Shown: positions 37,481 through 49,262 of the stretch, in pieces
Position numbering within the stretch: the stretch's first letter is position 1
Layout: each line of letters starts with the position of its first letter
Assembly: GCA_032622095.1 (NCBI GenBank)
Contig: CP136062.1
Span: 11,127,710 to 11,191,709 of the forward strand
Direction: 5' to 3'
DNA: 64,000 nucleotides
DNA from: Siphonodentalium dalli
Lineage: Eukaryota > Mollusca > Scaphopoda > Gadilida > Siphonodentaliidae
Notes under the pieces: generated by a model
What the model was told of the DNA's origin: nothing
Databases searched by the model: none
The model's input: only the letters and a program-made list of their open reading frames with translations
Made by a program: the position numbers and the translations under genes

Positions 37481-38969
37481 TCGATCAAAATTTTTTCTTT
37501 CGAAAATTTTGCCCCCACCCCAGCATCAAAATATATGTCCGACCCTATCCAATTTTGTTTCTCGGACTAAACTGACAACGATCAACACGACTGCGAAAAT
37601 TAAATGCAGTTATCTGGAATGCTACGAGAGTACAGCATAGTAAATCAAATAGAGGTTTGCCAATTTATGGGCGGTAACTCCTCAGGGAAAGCGCGGACAC
37701 AAGTTTTGATGCCCGTGGGCAGTAGGGCATATCGATGTGTGCATACGGTCCAATTTTCGATGCTCTGCTCCTTATAATTTCCGAGATAATAAAATCACAT
37801 TTTTTTATATAAAGGGAGATAACTCCGTGTGATAAACGCGGACAATATTCGTTATGAGCCAAAGGCATAAAACTCATTTACCCCAATATACTTACCAATC
37901 TTGAGTTTTCTAATCCTAATACTTTCAGATATTAGGGCATTGAAAAATAGTATAGTATAATAATAATGAAAAATAATCGAAAAAGGGCAATAACTCTGTT
38001 AAAGATATTGGACCAATATGCGGATACCTTTATTTTTAGTAGACCTTGAATGCCTACAATCGCTAGAGATTTCACGTTCCTACTGCCATTAGTTTCTGAG
38101 TATTTCCAAATAAACGGAAAACGGCACCAGTACAAAAACAATACACTTCCTCGCTACGATATATCGGATCTGACCTTACCCGGCCCGCCAGATACAGCGC
38201 GTAAACGCGCTGAGATCGGCGCTGTAGCTAATTACGCTCCAGATTCGGCGCGCGTATCGGAACGGTGTGCGACGAGAGCGCAGTGCTTATGAACGCATCG
38301 CTGTATGCGTGAGACTGTTCTTATTTCGGTCATATCTCGTTGTTCTGTTGAGGACATGGTATGCACGGGCTATGTATTATTCCAATAAAGAGCGTTCATC
38401 GCAAGTTAATTGAAAAATATATGTTCAAATAGGACGCCTGTTTTTTAAAATAATTTTTGACGGGCTGTCCCCGACACAACTCAATGCAAAATATATGTCT
38501 ACCTTACTTTGGGCATCAATATAATACAGTATGGTTATATTGAATCATATGTTCCCGACTGTTATGTGCTATTTTAACATTGCATGATGTTGTGTTGGCA
38601 AGGCAAATTTCGGAATAGTATTAGCTTGATGCCAATACATAGCATTGTATACAACCTACATGTACATCGTAACTATATTTATCACATAATTAACTCACAA
38701 AATCAGCTTCATAATTATTGGTAAGACACACGTTTAATATTAGCGCATGCGATGACGTCACGCCGAAGATTTTCCACTAATTGATAGAGATTGTCATATT
38801 TACCCCAAAACTCCCACTTTATTTAACTAAAATGCATAACAATAAAAAAAACTAGGAGATATATAGTCAGGGGAATTTGGCACAATTGACCTCACCACCC
38901 CAAATACATATATAAGTCTTATATCGTGTCTTTTTTTAAAACATATTTTATTGTAATATAATATTACAA
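37481..38969. other. No gene recognised
   Basis: Contains degenerate 'taactcc' phrases (37676, 37819, 37991) echoing the array at 32140, a GC-rich patch (38170-38300), and one ATAAAGAGCGTT (38385-38396). Confidence 0.45.
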
Positions 38970-41003
38970 GAGGGATAGGGGCACAAATTTTAACAACTTA
39001 CACGCACCCCTCTCCCAATAACATTTTAACAAATACAACGTAGATGACGAAGATAACATATATACGGGATGACGTTTTGTGTGTTTCTAATTGCTGTCTT
39101 TATGGTGGTGAGGTTAATTGTACCAAATACAAGTGTATAGAGTTATTCACATTCCATCAAAACTAACAGACTGGCTCTTAGTCCAGATAGGTGTTTGTCT
39201 GTTCTCGAACAAATTCCTATGAGTTTACTCAATATAACACAATCATGCCTCGTGGTACAACCAGATAGTCGTATACCCAAGGGGCGTCATTATAAATCAC
39301 TTTGCTGTACTATTGTAGGCCGAGTTGGGTGGTCAAAGGAAGCACATGACCCATGAACAATGGTAGTCTGTCCTCATTCCCATATTCCAGCATACATGCC
39401 AGTGGACTGTTATCTTCTTAACATTGCATTTTGTTGAGTTGTGGGAGGCAAATATCGAAATATTATAAGTTGTATGTCGATAAAGAGCGTTTATAACTAA
39501 TATACTTCCCGTGAGTGGAAACTGATTTCTAAATTACACACTCACCGGATTGTCCTAGTTTGTCTGAAACTTTGGTTTCAGTCTTTCACAGTTAAATGCA
39601 GGAGAACACTATGAACATTATTATACTGATGTACATGTATACATACCATACGACCATAGTTGAATATAATTCATGTAAATATATATATTATGCATTGTAA
39701 ATAGATGCACAAATTTTGTTAATGAAATGCCGGCTGCGATGGGACACCCGGGAACAGACACGCGTCAGACGAAATTATCACTTCATGGTCATTAGCCAAT
39801 GTAATTGACACCTCCCGGTGGACCAATATAAATCGCCCGAGTGTACACAACAGATTAAAATATGCTAACAGTCAGTCAACGATGGTGTGATATAATAACC
39901 ACACACTGGTTAAATGGTCTTGCTAATTTGCTATGATGCTGGTGGGATCAGGTGAACTGTCATGCTGCTGATATGGCGAACTGATGCTGCTAAGACCACA
40001 TGACCAAATAACCAGGGCGAACCAGTGTTAAATGAATATTTATAGCAATGAAGAGCGGCGATCATCATCTATACACACCCACACCAATCTATATCGAAAC
40101 GGACATCGAGACAACAAGGTGACACCCGTCAGGTCACGGGCGCGTCGACAGGGATGTGAGCTATGGTAACTCCGTGTGTGTCAATAGTTGTGGGAGCAGG
40201 CCACAGCGGTGAAAGTGACCACCTTACTATACGTGTGACACAGTGCATGTATGTCATAGGTGAGATAGAGCTGATTTCAAGGTTCAGTCATTGCAAGGCA
40301 AACACTTTCCATCCCGGTTAAGTTATCCTGCTAATTTGATCTGATGCTGGTGGGTCCTGCTGACTTGCCATTGTGCTGGTAGTGACAAATATTGGTGTTA
40401 AGAAATTGTTCCGTTATTGTATATATATCCAGACACTGCAACATGTATGTTCCGAAAGAATAACGATACATTTTCTTAACAGAATCAGTTTACCATATCA
40501 GCATATTTCAACTCCGTGGTATACCCACCAGCATCGTAGCAAATCAACAAGACTACTTAAATTCGGGATATCTCACTGACGTACATGTGCACGTACGCAT
40601 CGACATTAACATTTGAGTTTGTTTATGTGTCTATATTATATTTTACTGTTTAATTTAGGTTTTGTGCGCCCATATGGTATTATAGAAATATATCACAAGA
40701 TTACATAAAATAAAAGCTTCCTCCATATAGGCGGCATATGAATTATTTTAATAAACGCCATGCTGTCTCCAAATTTATGCGAATGTCACGCAGCGCGGAC
40801 ATACGTAGTTTGCATGCAGGAGTTACTGTTCCTTTAGATATATAAAATAAAAGTTAATTCCACTTATCCCACAATATTACGAGGCAATTTCACAATTATA
40901 TTATTTATATGCCGTTCCTTTAGAATACTCTCATTATCCTCATCTCCACCCATTGAACCATGTCGTAATCCCTATGTCTGTCAGTATTTTTATTTTCGGA
41001 AAC
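38970..41003 (+). repeat. 2-kb direct repeat, copy 2
   Basis: Matches 1-2042 in the same orientation from the first base of the window to GGAAAC at 41003. The flank before 38970 cannot be compared because copy 1 starts at the window edge. It carries ATAAAGAGCGTT at 39480-39491, as copy 1 does at 519-530. Confidence 0.95.
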
Positions 41004-42417
41004 TGCCATTGTGTTATATAAACTTAAGCACAACTTCTGTAACACGAGCAGTCTCTTGTTTACGTACAACATCGTACGTCTTGACGACAATATACTATCT
41101 ACGCGCTGATTATGTTTGGCATCGAGCGGAACTGTATATATTTTTGTGTTCCTTCTGTTAATGCCGATTTGGACAAATATAAATATTTCTGCAACAAACG
41201 CCGCCCGTGCCTTTAGCCTCTGGTGTTCCTACTAGCAAGTCCACTCGTCTGCTTACAGTGTTAAATGTATTCCAAGCTACATCGACCAATACTTATAATA
41301 CACATGAAATATTGAGCAACAGTATAAAACTAGGCGGCTATCCGGGTGGATATGCTGATCTATTCGACTTGACACTGATATTAACACACATGGTGGTCAA
41401 ATGCAGTGGATTTCTGCCAGTCATTATTCATCATCAAAGAAGCATGGAATTCCGTGCTGTCTGTATAGGCCAGAAATTCCCACCAGATGATACATTACGT
41501 AATACGAACGCCCCGATGCTTGAAGGTTGCTCAATGTGTTGAGCAGATGTTTCTGCATTGGAACGCCGGGCTTTATTAGCTTCCGTTTTGTGTCTGTCTT
41601 TCATGAAAGTTATCCGACCTCCTGATATTTTACTTATCACATAAGAAACTAGATCGCACTATCGACTTCAAATGAGCCTTCTCAAATTAAATTATATTGT
41701 GTATATATGTCACAAGTTAACTTTTGTATATGTATATACATGTATTGTACAATAATGGTCCCCATATTTGGAGGAATAAATATCTCTCTCGTGGTATGGC
41801 ATTACACCTGAATGGTAAGCCCTAATGAATTAAACCAAACGGATCAGATTAATGGCAATGACATATAACAGGCAAGTATATTATTTATATTGTAAATACT
41901 GTTCATATATTATAATGTATCATTTGAAAATTTATGATGTAAGTCATGCATGTTCATAAATGTAATATATGTTATCTTAATATCTATGTATTATTGGTCG
42001 ATAAGATTAAACAAATTGAATTGACCGGTGGAATAGAAAGTAGATTGCAGGACTGGGAAGTATATCATATATAGGCAAATTTGAGAACGTTCTAAACATT
42101 CATAAAATGGCAGTTAAAACAGTTTTAAAAAAACTCTTGCCAGTGTGACTCCCACCCCCCCCCCCCCCCACCCCCATATTGCGTGCAAACAACAGTCGCT
42201 ATCTTGGAACAGCATACCACAACTATAAGCACTGATCTCAGGTTATAATATGAAAGGATCAATTGTGTTAATGCCATACTGACTAATATTATTGCCAACA
42301 TTAATGCTGTGCCAGCGTAACACAACACAGCCGACCCATAACTATAATTATACAGTATTTCTCGCATTGTCGTTTATTTGTATGCCGTGATAATGGGTGG
42401 CTGAACACAACAGTCGG
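41004..42417. other. No gene recognised; one unassigned open frame and a C homopolymer
   Basis: A 111-codon frame at 41207-41542 (plus), starting MPLASGVPTSKS, has protein-like composition but no family I recognise. It could be an exon. A C-run of about 18 bases lies near 42150-42168. Confidence 0.35.
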
Positions 42418-42460
42418 TTAAAGGTACTCAATCCGAATTAACGCTCGCAAATATGTCGAT

Positions 42461-42501
<41 letters not shown>

Positions 42502-43281
42502 CTTTATTAACCTCCATTAACGGAGATCATACATCAATACATTGTATGTGTTGTATAAACGAATTGGAGCGTTTTGTACACATAAAGGTGAGAGTGGTAT
42601 TTACAAACATTATTTAGTATATATACAAACAACATTTGAGCATAGAAAATGGCGGCAAAAAGTAACAACACTGAATTCCAGTACATTACAGCAGTATGAG
42701 CCGTATGGTCTATGTACCATATTAGAGTTTGATCACATATAGATAAGGAAAGTGTATATCGCATGCGTATATATGTTGATCTTATGTTCACTAAGCCATG
42801 CTCCTTTTCACCCTCAAACATTTTAATGTCAACAAGACTTGCTTTTCTGGCAGGCAGCAAGCACACGCAAGCAATCGGGTATAGTCTTAACGGGCATTGT
42901 TTCGTAAAAGTTGGTATCCTTTGTACATGAATTTCGCGGCGAATGTGAGAATATCTCCCCAAGCATTGATGACAACGAGTGGAGGAACGAAGGCTGTGCC
43001 GCCGATTAGGAAGTCACATAGATGGTTTTGCGAGAGTGAATCGAGAAACATAAAACATTCTACCCCAAAGAAGTCAATGGTGATTGACCAGAAACTGTAT
43101 CTCAATTGATGCATGGCTGGCACATTACATGTAAATAATACATGTTCAATTTCTTTGTGATACGTTGATCTGCAGGCACCGCAATTCGAGTTGTTATTGA
43201 ACATCGATCTGGCTTTTCAAAAAATGTTGTTGTTGGAATCGGATGATATGGGGACCATCGAATCGGATTGAGTACCTTTAA
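42418..43281. mobile_element. TIR-bounded element carrying LINE-derived sequence
   Basis: The left end TTAAAGGTACTCAATCCGA (42418-42436) is repeated as its reverse complement, TCGGATTGAGTACCTTTAA, at the right end (43263-43281). The same end sequence marks 35059 and about 43465-43485. The 864-bp interior has a long TA microsatellite (42463-42500) and, on the minus strand, a LINE C-terminal fragment. No transposase is seen. Confidence 0.7.
42887..43204 (-). pseudogene. LINE C-terminal (Cys/His) fragment
   Basis: A 105-codon minus-strand frame begins MFNNNSNCGACRSTYHKEIE and contains CGAC, then HVLFTC. This is the CxxC...HxxxxC pattern that closes many LINE reverse transcriptase proteins. Only the tail is present, without the catalytic core. 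It lies wholly inside the TIR-bounded element 42418-43281. Confidence 0.6.
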
Positions 43282-43555
43282 TCTGGGTGGAGGAAATAAA
43301 CCGGGGATCAATCCACGTTCTTCCTCAGAATATTGCTTCATTGCCGCGAGATATGCCACTACTGTGATCTCAATGGCGAGGCATGACAATTGTGCCAGTA
43401 TGACAACTGAAGCGGCATTTCAAAAAATGTTGTTGTTGGAATCGGATGATATGGGGATCATCGCATCGGATTGAGCACCTTTAAATTGGGTGGAGGTAAT
43501 AAATCGGGTTCAATCCACGTTCTTCCTCAGAATATTGCTTCAATGCAGCGAGGAA
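43214..43555. repeat. Direct duplication, period ~204 bp
   Basis: 'tttcaaaaaatgttgttgtt' followed by 'ggaatcggatgatatgggga' occurs at 43214 and 43418. Both copies continue through 'atcggattgag(t/c)accttta', 'gggtggagg' and 'caatccacgttcttcctcag'. Confidence 0.93.
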
Positions 43556-43794
43556 TTATGATATGATATTTATTAGCATAAAACACTCATGTGAGCCGTA
43601 TGCATTACATAATAATAAGACATATAATTTACACATACATAGTTCATATAATAAACTTTCCACATATTCATACTACAGTTATACAATGACTTAGTAGAGC
43701 TCAATAATATAAGCATGCAAATAAACTGTATGCAGGCCTATGATATCGTGTGGAATAGAAATTAATTATTAATTTATTCATCAACTTCGGGCTT

Positions 43795-44266
43795 CTTTTC
43801 TCATTTCAAAGAATTCTTTGAAAGCTCGACTGATCACATTACTTGTATTTGGTTGGTCGTTTCGCATTATGTATATGCATTTTGAGATACTACTGGCCCT
43901 TAGAAATTTAGTGATTCATATAGGCCTTTTTCTCAATTTGTCGTATTTGATACAATGGAGAACAAAATGCTTCTCGTCTTCCACTGAGTTAGTATTGCAC
44001 ATCTTGAATATCCGATCATTGGGTGGCGTCGGTGGGCGTTTGTGTTGGCCTTTTTCTATTTCTAATGAATGACAGCTGATTCGAAGTCTACATAATTGTT
44101 CACGGTCTTTGATAGAAATTGTATGTATTAGATATGGTTCGAGTCGAAAAATGGTTTTGAATTGTTTGTATGGCCTTCGTTTACTGTGTTGATCGTCTGC
44201 ACTGATAATATACTTATTTATATATTCATCCTTCAATCGTTCTGTGACGAGATTAATATATGCCAC
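43795..44266 (-). pseudogene. LINE C-terminal fragment, second copy type
   Basis: The minus-strand frame contains CRLRISCHSLEIEKGQ, then PPNDRIFKMCN and VEDEKHFVLHC. This is the classic LINE tail 'SLEIE.G...PP.DR.C..CN...VEDE.HF.L.C'. The first Cys of the RICxxC pair is replaced by Phe. After KRPI the frame hits a stop, but a neighbouring frame continues with FEMRKEARS near 43800, so a frameshift has occurred. It differs from the fragment at 42887-43204 and probably comes from another LINE family. Confidence 0.82.
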
Positions 44267-44624
44267 TACTGGGGTATCAATGGCGAGGCAGCTGCCAGTA
44301 TGCCCTGTGGAGCAGCTTGAAACTAAATCAGTTACATTAATTAGTCCTGAATAGACAATAATGATTTGACGGTTGACGTCGCTTCTAATGGCTCATACCT
44401 TGGTCTCCCAGGGTCGATGGAAAAATTATAATAAGCTGATTGTGTCATAACGTGAACAGACGAAAGGCCAAATTTCAATTTGGTCAGAACGTCACAGTCT
44501 TTGGTCAAACGCCACCTATTTTAATCACAGATTCTGACCCGCTTTCCGTCATCCAAATAGGTATAATTTGGGGAAACTATTATGTCATGTACAAAAGACT
44601 TATTCGCGATATCGAATTTAGAAG
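44267..44624. other. Continuation of the dispersed repeat
   Basis: 'atatgccactact' plus 'atcaatggcgaggca' (44256-44292) repeats 43350-43383. 'tatgccctg(t/g)gga' and 'actaaatca' (44303-44330) recur at 45781-45820. No gene seen. Confidence 0.55.
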
Positions 44625-45640
44625 CAATAAAGAGCGTTTCTATGCCATTTGTATGCCATTTGACTGATTTATGTGAATATGTTAGAATAGGGCCCTTCGG
44701 TCATTTCACATTTAACAATTAAAGCTGAAATTTCTAGAGTAAGCACGCGTGACATTTTTTCTCTCGAAACAACTCCAAAATCCGACTCGAATAAATAACC
44801 AACAACCACATGCGTGTAATTGGCCCATCGTGCCACTTATCCCACCCGATCACATCAAACCGAAGCCAATCAGGTTTATATGCGCTTATTTTATTAGAGA
44901 TATGATAAGGTACGGGAGCTTCCACGTTCGTTCTGACTTCACATCGCCATCATTGGCTCATTTAGTAACTTCTACAGTCGTTCCGGGTCTGTATAATCAG
45001 GGGGAGTTTCCTGCAATATGTCCATTAACCACTAAAAAGTTATTGAAGAACACACTGATAAAATACACATATTCATTGCAAGTGGCAGAAACACAACGAA
45101 ACTGACTTTTGTTCCTTCTGGCTATTTTCCCGTGAAATAAATATAGGTATAAATACACGAAATACTATTATGATGACTATATATGCCATAAACAAACGAC
45201 TTATTCTAGATATAGAATATAGAAAAGTCGAGATCAGCACGAAGCAGTAAAAAGCGTTCGTTGCTAACACATTTATGGTATGGATACAGATAGGTAATTT
45301 TAATGATTTTTGTCATGTAGTTAGACACCCGATCAAATACCACTCACTCCTTTTAAAATTGTTATTTCAAATTTATTTCTATGTATATAAAGCACAGGAC
45401 GCTTTTTCTTGAAACAAACCCAAAATCCGACCTACCCAAATGGCCGACAACCAAATGGGTGCAATTGGCCCAGCGTACCAATTATCTGCCCCATGACAGA
45501 TTTTGTCAAAATGTTAGAATAGGGCTCTTCTTTCGTTACATATTTCGTCAACAACATCATGGTGGCCGCGGACCAAGGTTCTACGATAAATGCCAAATAG
45601 GGTCAAGCAATTGGTATGTTATAGGTTGTTTCTAAGCCGA
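44625..45640. repeat. Two diverged copies of a ~0.7-kb block
   Basis: 'caaaatccgac', 'ccaacaacca', 'gtaattggccca(t/g)cg' and 'cacttatc' (44771-44845) recur at 45420-45495. 'atgttagaatagggc' and 'cttc' with 'tttcacat/ttacatat' occur at 44678 and 45510. One ATAAAGAGCGTT lies at 44627-44638, with a degenerate copy near 45248. Confidence 0.7.
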
Positions 45641-47382
45641 AGACACATCAAAACACACCCAATCAACTCAAACACCAGGGGGGGTTCAAATATCGCACCC
45701 ATGCCAGTTCTGGTCCCCTTGTACGATTTAGTGAAATCAAAGGATGCTGATGAATGGCCCCACGACGATGCGCGTGCCACTATGCCCTGGGGATCCGCGT
45801 GACACTAAATCAAATACATTAACTAATCCCTTAGTGTATGATTTGCCAATTAAGCCGCGGCATAGCATTAATTGTAATCTCTCATGCTCAGGTTTCCCAA
45901 AAGTCGATGGAATAATTCAGTTGAAACCGTGTACATTGAGTTGTCGGTATTATTCTCATAACGTCACACCGATAGAAATGTCACATTTCAGAACTGTGTC
46001 TGGCATACACGAACGTCATACCCCGTGCTACCCCGAGGGGGTGAAAATGGGGTATGTACCATCTTCGAGAACCGTAGGGTAGGGGTTTCGACCGATTTGA
46101 CTGCATGGGTGGGTAGCCCGCCCCACAAACCACACAGAAACTCCCATCCCCACCCATTACCCACGGGGGTGCCACCCCGATTGGGTAACAATTGGGTAAC
46201 AATTGGGTATGGACCATTTTCGAGAACAGTATTGGATTTAAACCGATTTGATGGCACGGTGGGTGATCATACGTGCCTGGAAATTTTTTCCGACCCCCCC
46301 CCCCCTGCATGAAGATGGTAAAATGGATTGCACCGTGATAATGCAGTTGGGAAAATATCGCATAACACACTGGCATTCACTAGTGCACTACAGTAAGGAC
46401 AGAGTTGAGCCATACATACCAATATGCCAAGCTGATTGCAATCGGGCCTCCCTACCAAACCTATTTTACCCCCACCAAACTCTAGTTTAGCACACATACT
46501 ATATACACATGTAAGTAAGCCCACACTCGAAGATAAGCCCAGTCTGGGGTTTTCACCCTAACTAAAACATGGGGTGGTCCTCGCAGTTAAGCCCAACCTC
46601 ATTTTTGAGCATTTGGAAGGTGAATAGAATCACATCTTTCTATCCTGTAGAATATGAGAAGATACTCAAGCACATATGTGCTTTTATTATTTTTTTCAGT
46701 TGATTTTCATAAAAAATATAGATGAATAATAGTACACACTTGTGTTAATTTTGTTGTGAATTATACACATCTCATTCTGTTCTTAGTTGTTGGATCAATC
46801 AGAGGCATCACATTAATAAAGTCAAAGGATGTGTCACGTACTGTCCACATGCATCTCACTGATTTGTTTTATAAGAATTACTAGTAGCTTGAATAATAAG
46901 CATTAGTGTAATACAATTAACTTGTGAACTCATCATACAACCCTATTGTGTTAACAAATTAATCCAAAAATTTAGAACCTTATTCAAATTGATCCCAAAT
47001 TGATCTGTCTATCACTGTTTCTGGTTATTATCATGTGATTTTATCTTCCCAATAATATAAATAAAACACATTATTTATATCTTTATTCAATATAAAACAT
47101 GTTATTGTATAAAATATGAATGTAGGTTGCCACCCGAAGGCTAACTGAATGTTTGCACAGGGGGTCCTCGTGAGTAAGCTCAGTACCCACTCTTGAGCAA
47201 AAACGTGCACGACCCATCACACACGACCTTAGTGACGGGTGTATAAAGTATTAAAATGTGTTGATTTCTCAGTAATTTAGTTCCGTGTTGACCTTTAGAT
47301 GGTATGAATTTGTGATGGATATAGACATGGAAGTTATCCCAGGACAAATACAAACAATATCAGTGATATTTTAAGCATTGTT
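45641..47382. other. No gene recognised; short duplication at 46020-46270
   Basis: 'gggtatg(t/g)accat', 'ttcgagaac', 'accgatttga' and 'tgggtg' occur at about 46049-46110 and 46206-46265, an imperfect tandem pair. A C homopolymer lies at 46294-46304. The remainder is AT-rich without coding evidence. Confidence 0.5.
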
Positions 47383-48910
47383 GTGTATTATATCACCTCA
47401 TTGCTTAAAATTTCCCGTGTTTTTGGTTAAATCGATGAGTTGTCAAGTTGAAATTTCGCGATTCAGCTGAAGGAACTGTGTTAGCCAACACCCGTCTTGC
47501 AGAGATGTAGAGACAACGGGTCAGTTTGAGACGTGCGCAGACCCGGTGGCAATCACAACAGCACGCGTGTGTTACTGGCCGAAACTTTATGACGTGCGAT
47601 CACGTAAGGACACCACGTAGGGTATTTCACTGACTGTCCTATCCTTACGCAATTGCACTCGTCCGATAAACTTGCGATAGTACCACACCCATGCAGTTTG
47701 GTGTACATATTTCATACCAACGTATCATATTGATATAGTGGCAAGTGCGTCCATATGCTTGTGACATAAAATGTGGCAAGAGTCTACTAATTTGTAAGGC
47801 ATTGCTATTTCCTAATGTCACAATGCATTCTAGACTTGGGATGTGTCAAGCTATGATTACGCCATTACACTTGTCCGATAAACTTGCGACATAAACACAG
47901 ACATGCGTTTTTGTATATATATTTCATATCGAGAATGTGGTATTGATACAATGGCAAGTGCGTCCATATGCTTGCGACATACACTATGGCAATAATCTGT
48001 TAATCCGTTAATGAAATAGTTCAATCATGGCTATATCCAAATGTCACAATGCGTCCCAAAGTCGAAATTCCGGAAGGGGTGTACATATGGTTGCGACATT
48101 GATCAATGCATCCTATAATACAAACTGAAAGTTATTTATTTATGTAGTAGCACAGTTTTAAAATTATTGATGTAGGAAAGTATTGAAAAAATCTAAAAAA
48201 TCCAGTCTTAATATTATGAGATAACCAGTAATTGGGTACAATGTTTTCGATGCTACCTGGTATGACTGCCATGAGTTTTGGTGCCAATAGTGTTTGGAGT
48301 CTTTTAAATTTAAACATGTATGACAATTATTGCAAGAAAATTACAATAAACGTCGCTAAAATGCTTAAGATTTCCATGTTTTGTGGTTAAATATACGAGT
48401 CTTGAACTTGAAATTAACGGTTCATTGCAGAAACAGAGTTAGTCAACACCCATTTTGAGACAACGGCCGAGGGGGCAGTTAGAATATGTTGGACAAGCAA
48501 TTGCGTAAGGATTCTGAAAACAATAACAACTCGCGATTGCGGTTTTGTGTATTTATTCCATCCCAAACGTGCGATATTGGTTCAATGTCAATTGCGTCCG
48601 TATGATTGAGACACACACATCGTGCTGTCCTTACTCGTTGCAGTCGTCCGATATCCTGACAGTAACAGTAACAGCAGTACCACACACGTGTGGTTTTGTG
48701 TATATATTCCACACCAAGTGATGTTGATATATTTATAGAGTGTGTGCATGCGTTCGTATGCTTGCGGCATACACTATTGTATGAGTATGTCAAACCGTTA
48801 ATGGGGCTATGTTCAATCATGGTTAGTTTTTAATGTCACAATGCGTTCCCGAGTTGAATGTGTTGATATTCCGTGAAGTGTGCCCATATGCTTGCGACAT
48901 GTAACATGGT
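47383..48910. repeat. Large imperfect duplication, offset about 959 bp
   Basis: 'atgcttaa(g)attt', 'ttttggttaaat', 'cttgaaatt', 'gttagccaacaccc' and 'gagacaacgg' occur at 47401-47520 and again at 48360-48470. Between them, 'gcgtccatatgcttgcgaca' with 'aatgtcacaatgcgt' recurs at least four times (47750, 47967, 48590/48755, 48885). Confidence 0.82.
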
Positions 48911-49042
48911 GTTGTTCTTTTAAACTGTGAACTGGACTGTACTATGTGAAGATGCCATGAACTCATCCGACTCCCTCCAACTTATACACAGAAGCACAGG
49001 CATCTCAGAATTCGATAGGCGTTGCATATATATGTTGGGATT

Positions 49043-49170
49043 ACAGTAATGCCCTAACTTATCGACTCCACAGCAGAATTATGGACAACAAGCCCGTTCA
49101 GACTAAATCCTGAAAAATTACCCACAATTCTGCTGTGGTTAAGGAGTCGATTATTTAGTGCATTACTGTA
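49043..49170. mobile_element. Foldback (MITE-like) hairpin
   Basis: 'tacagtaatgccctaactta' and 'tcgactcc' then 'acagcagaatta' (49043-49082) pair with 49118-49170 ('caattctgctgtgg' ... 'ggagtcga' ... 'agtgcattactgta') around a ~35-bp loop. Confidence 0.9.
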
Positions 49171-49262
49171 TATGACTCATTGTATCAACATATCCTGAGC
49201 CATATACATCACACTCTATAATGCGGTTGTGTCACATCGTGTTCTCATTAATGATATATCAC

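Noticed and set aside
1-41003. 2-kb direct repeats as LTRs of a giant retroelement
   Set aside because: The interval holds no gag/pol or integrase between them, only unrelated repeats, and the right boundary lacks a CA end; the left boundary is not visible.
47383-48910. CRISPR-like repetition
   Set aside because: Units are long and degenerate without short identical repeats and unique spacers; the sequence is eukaryotic.
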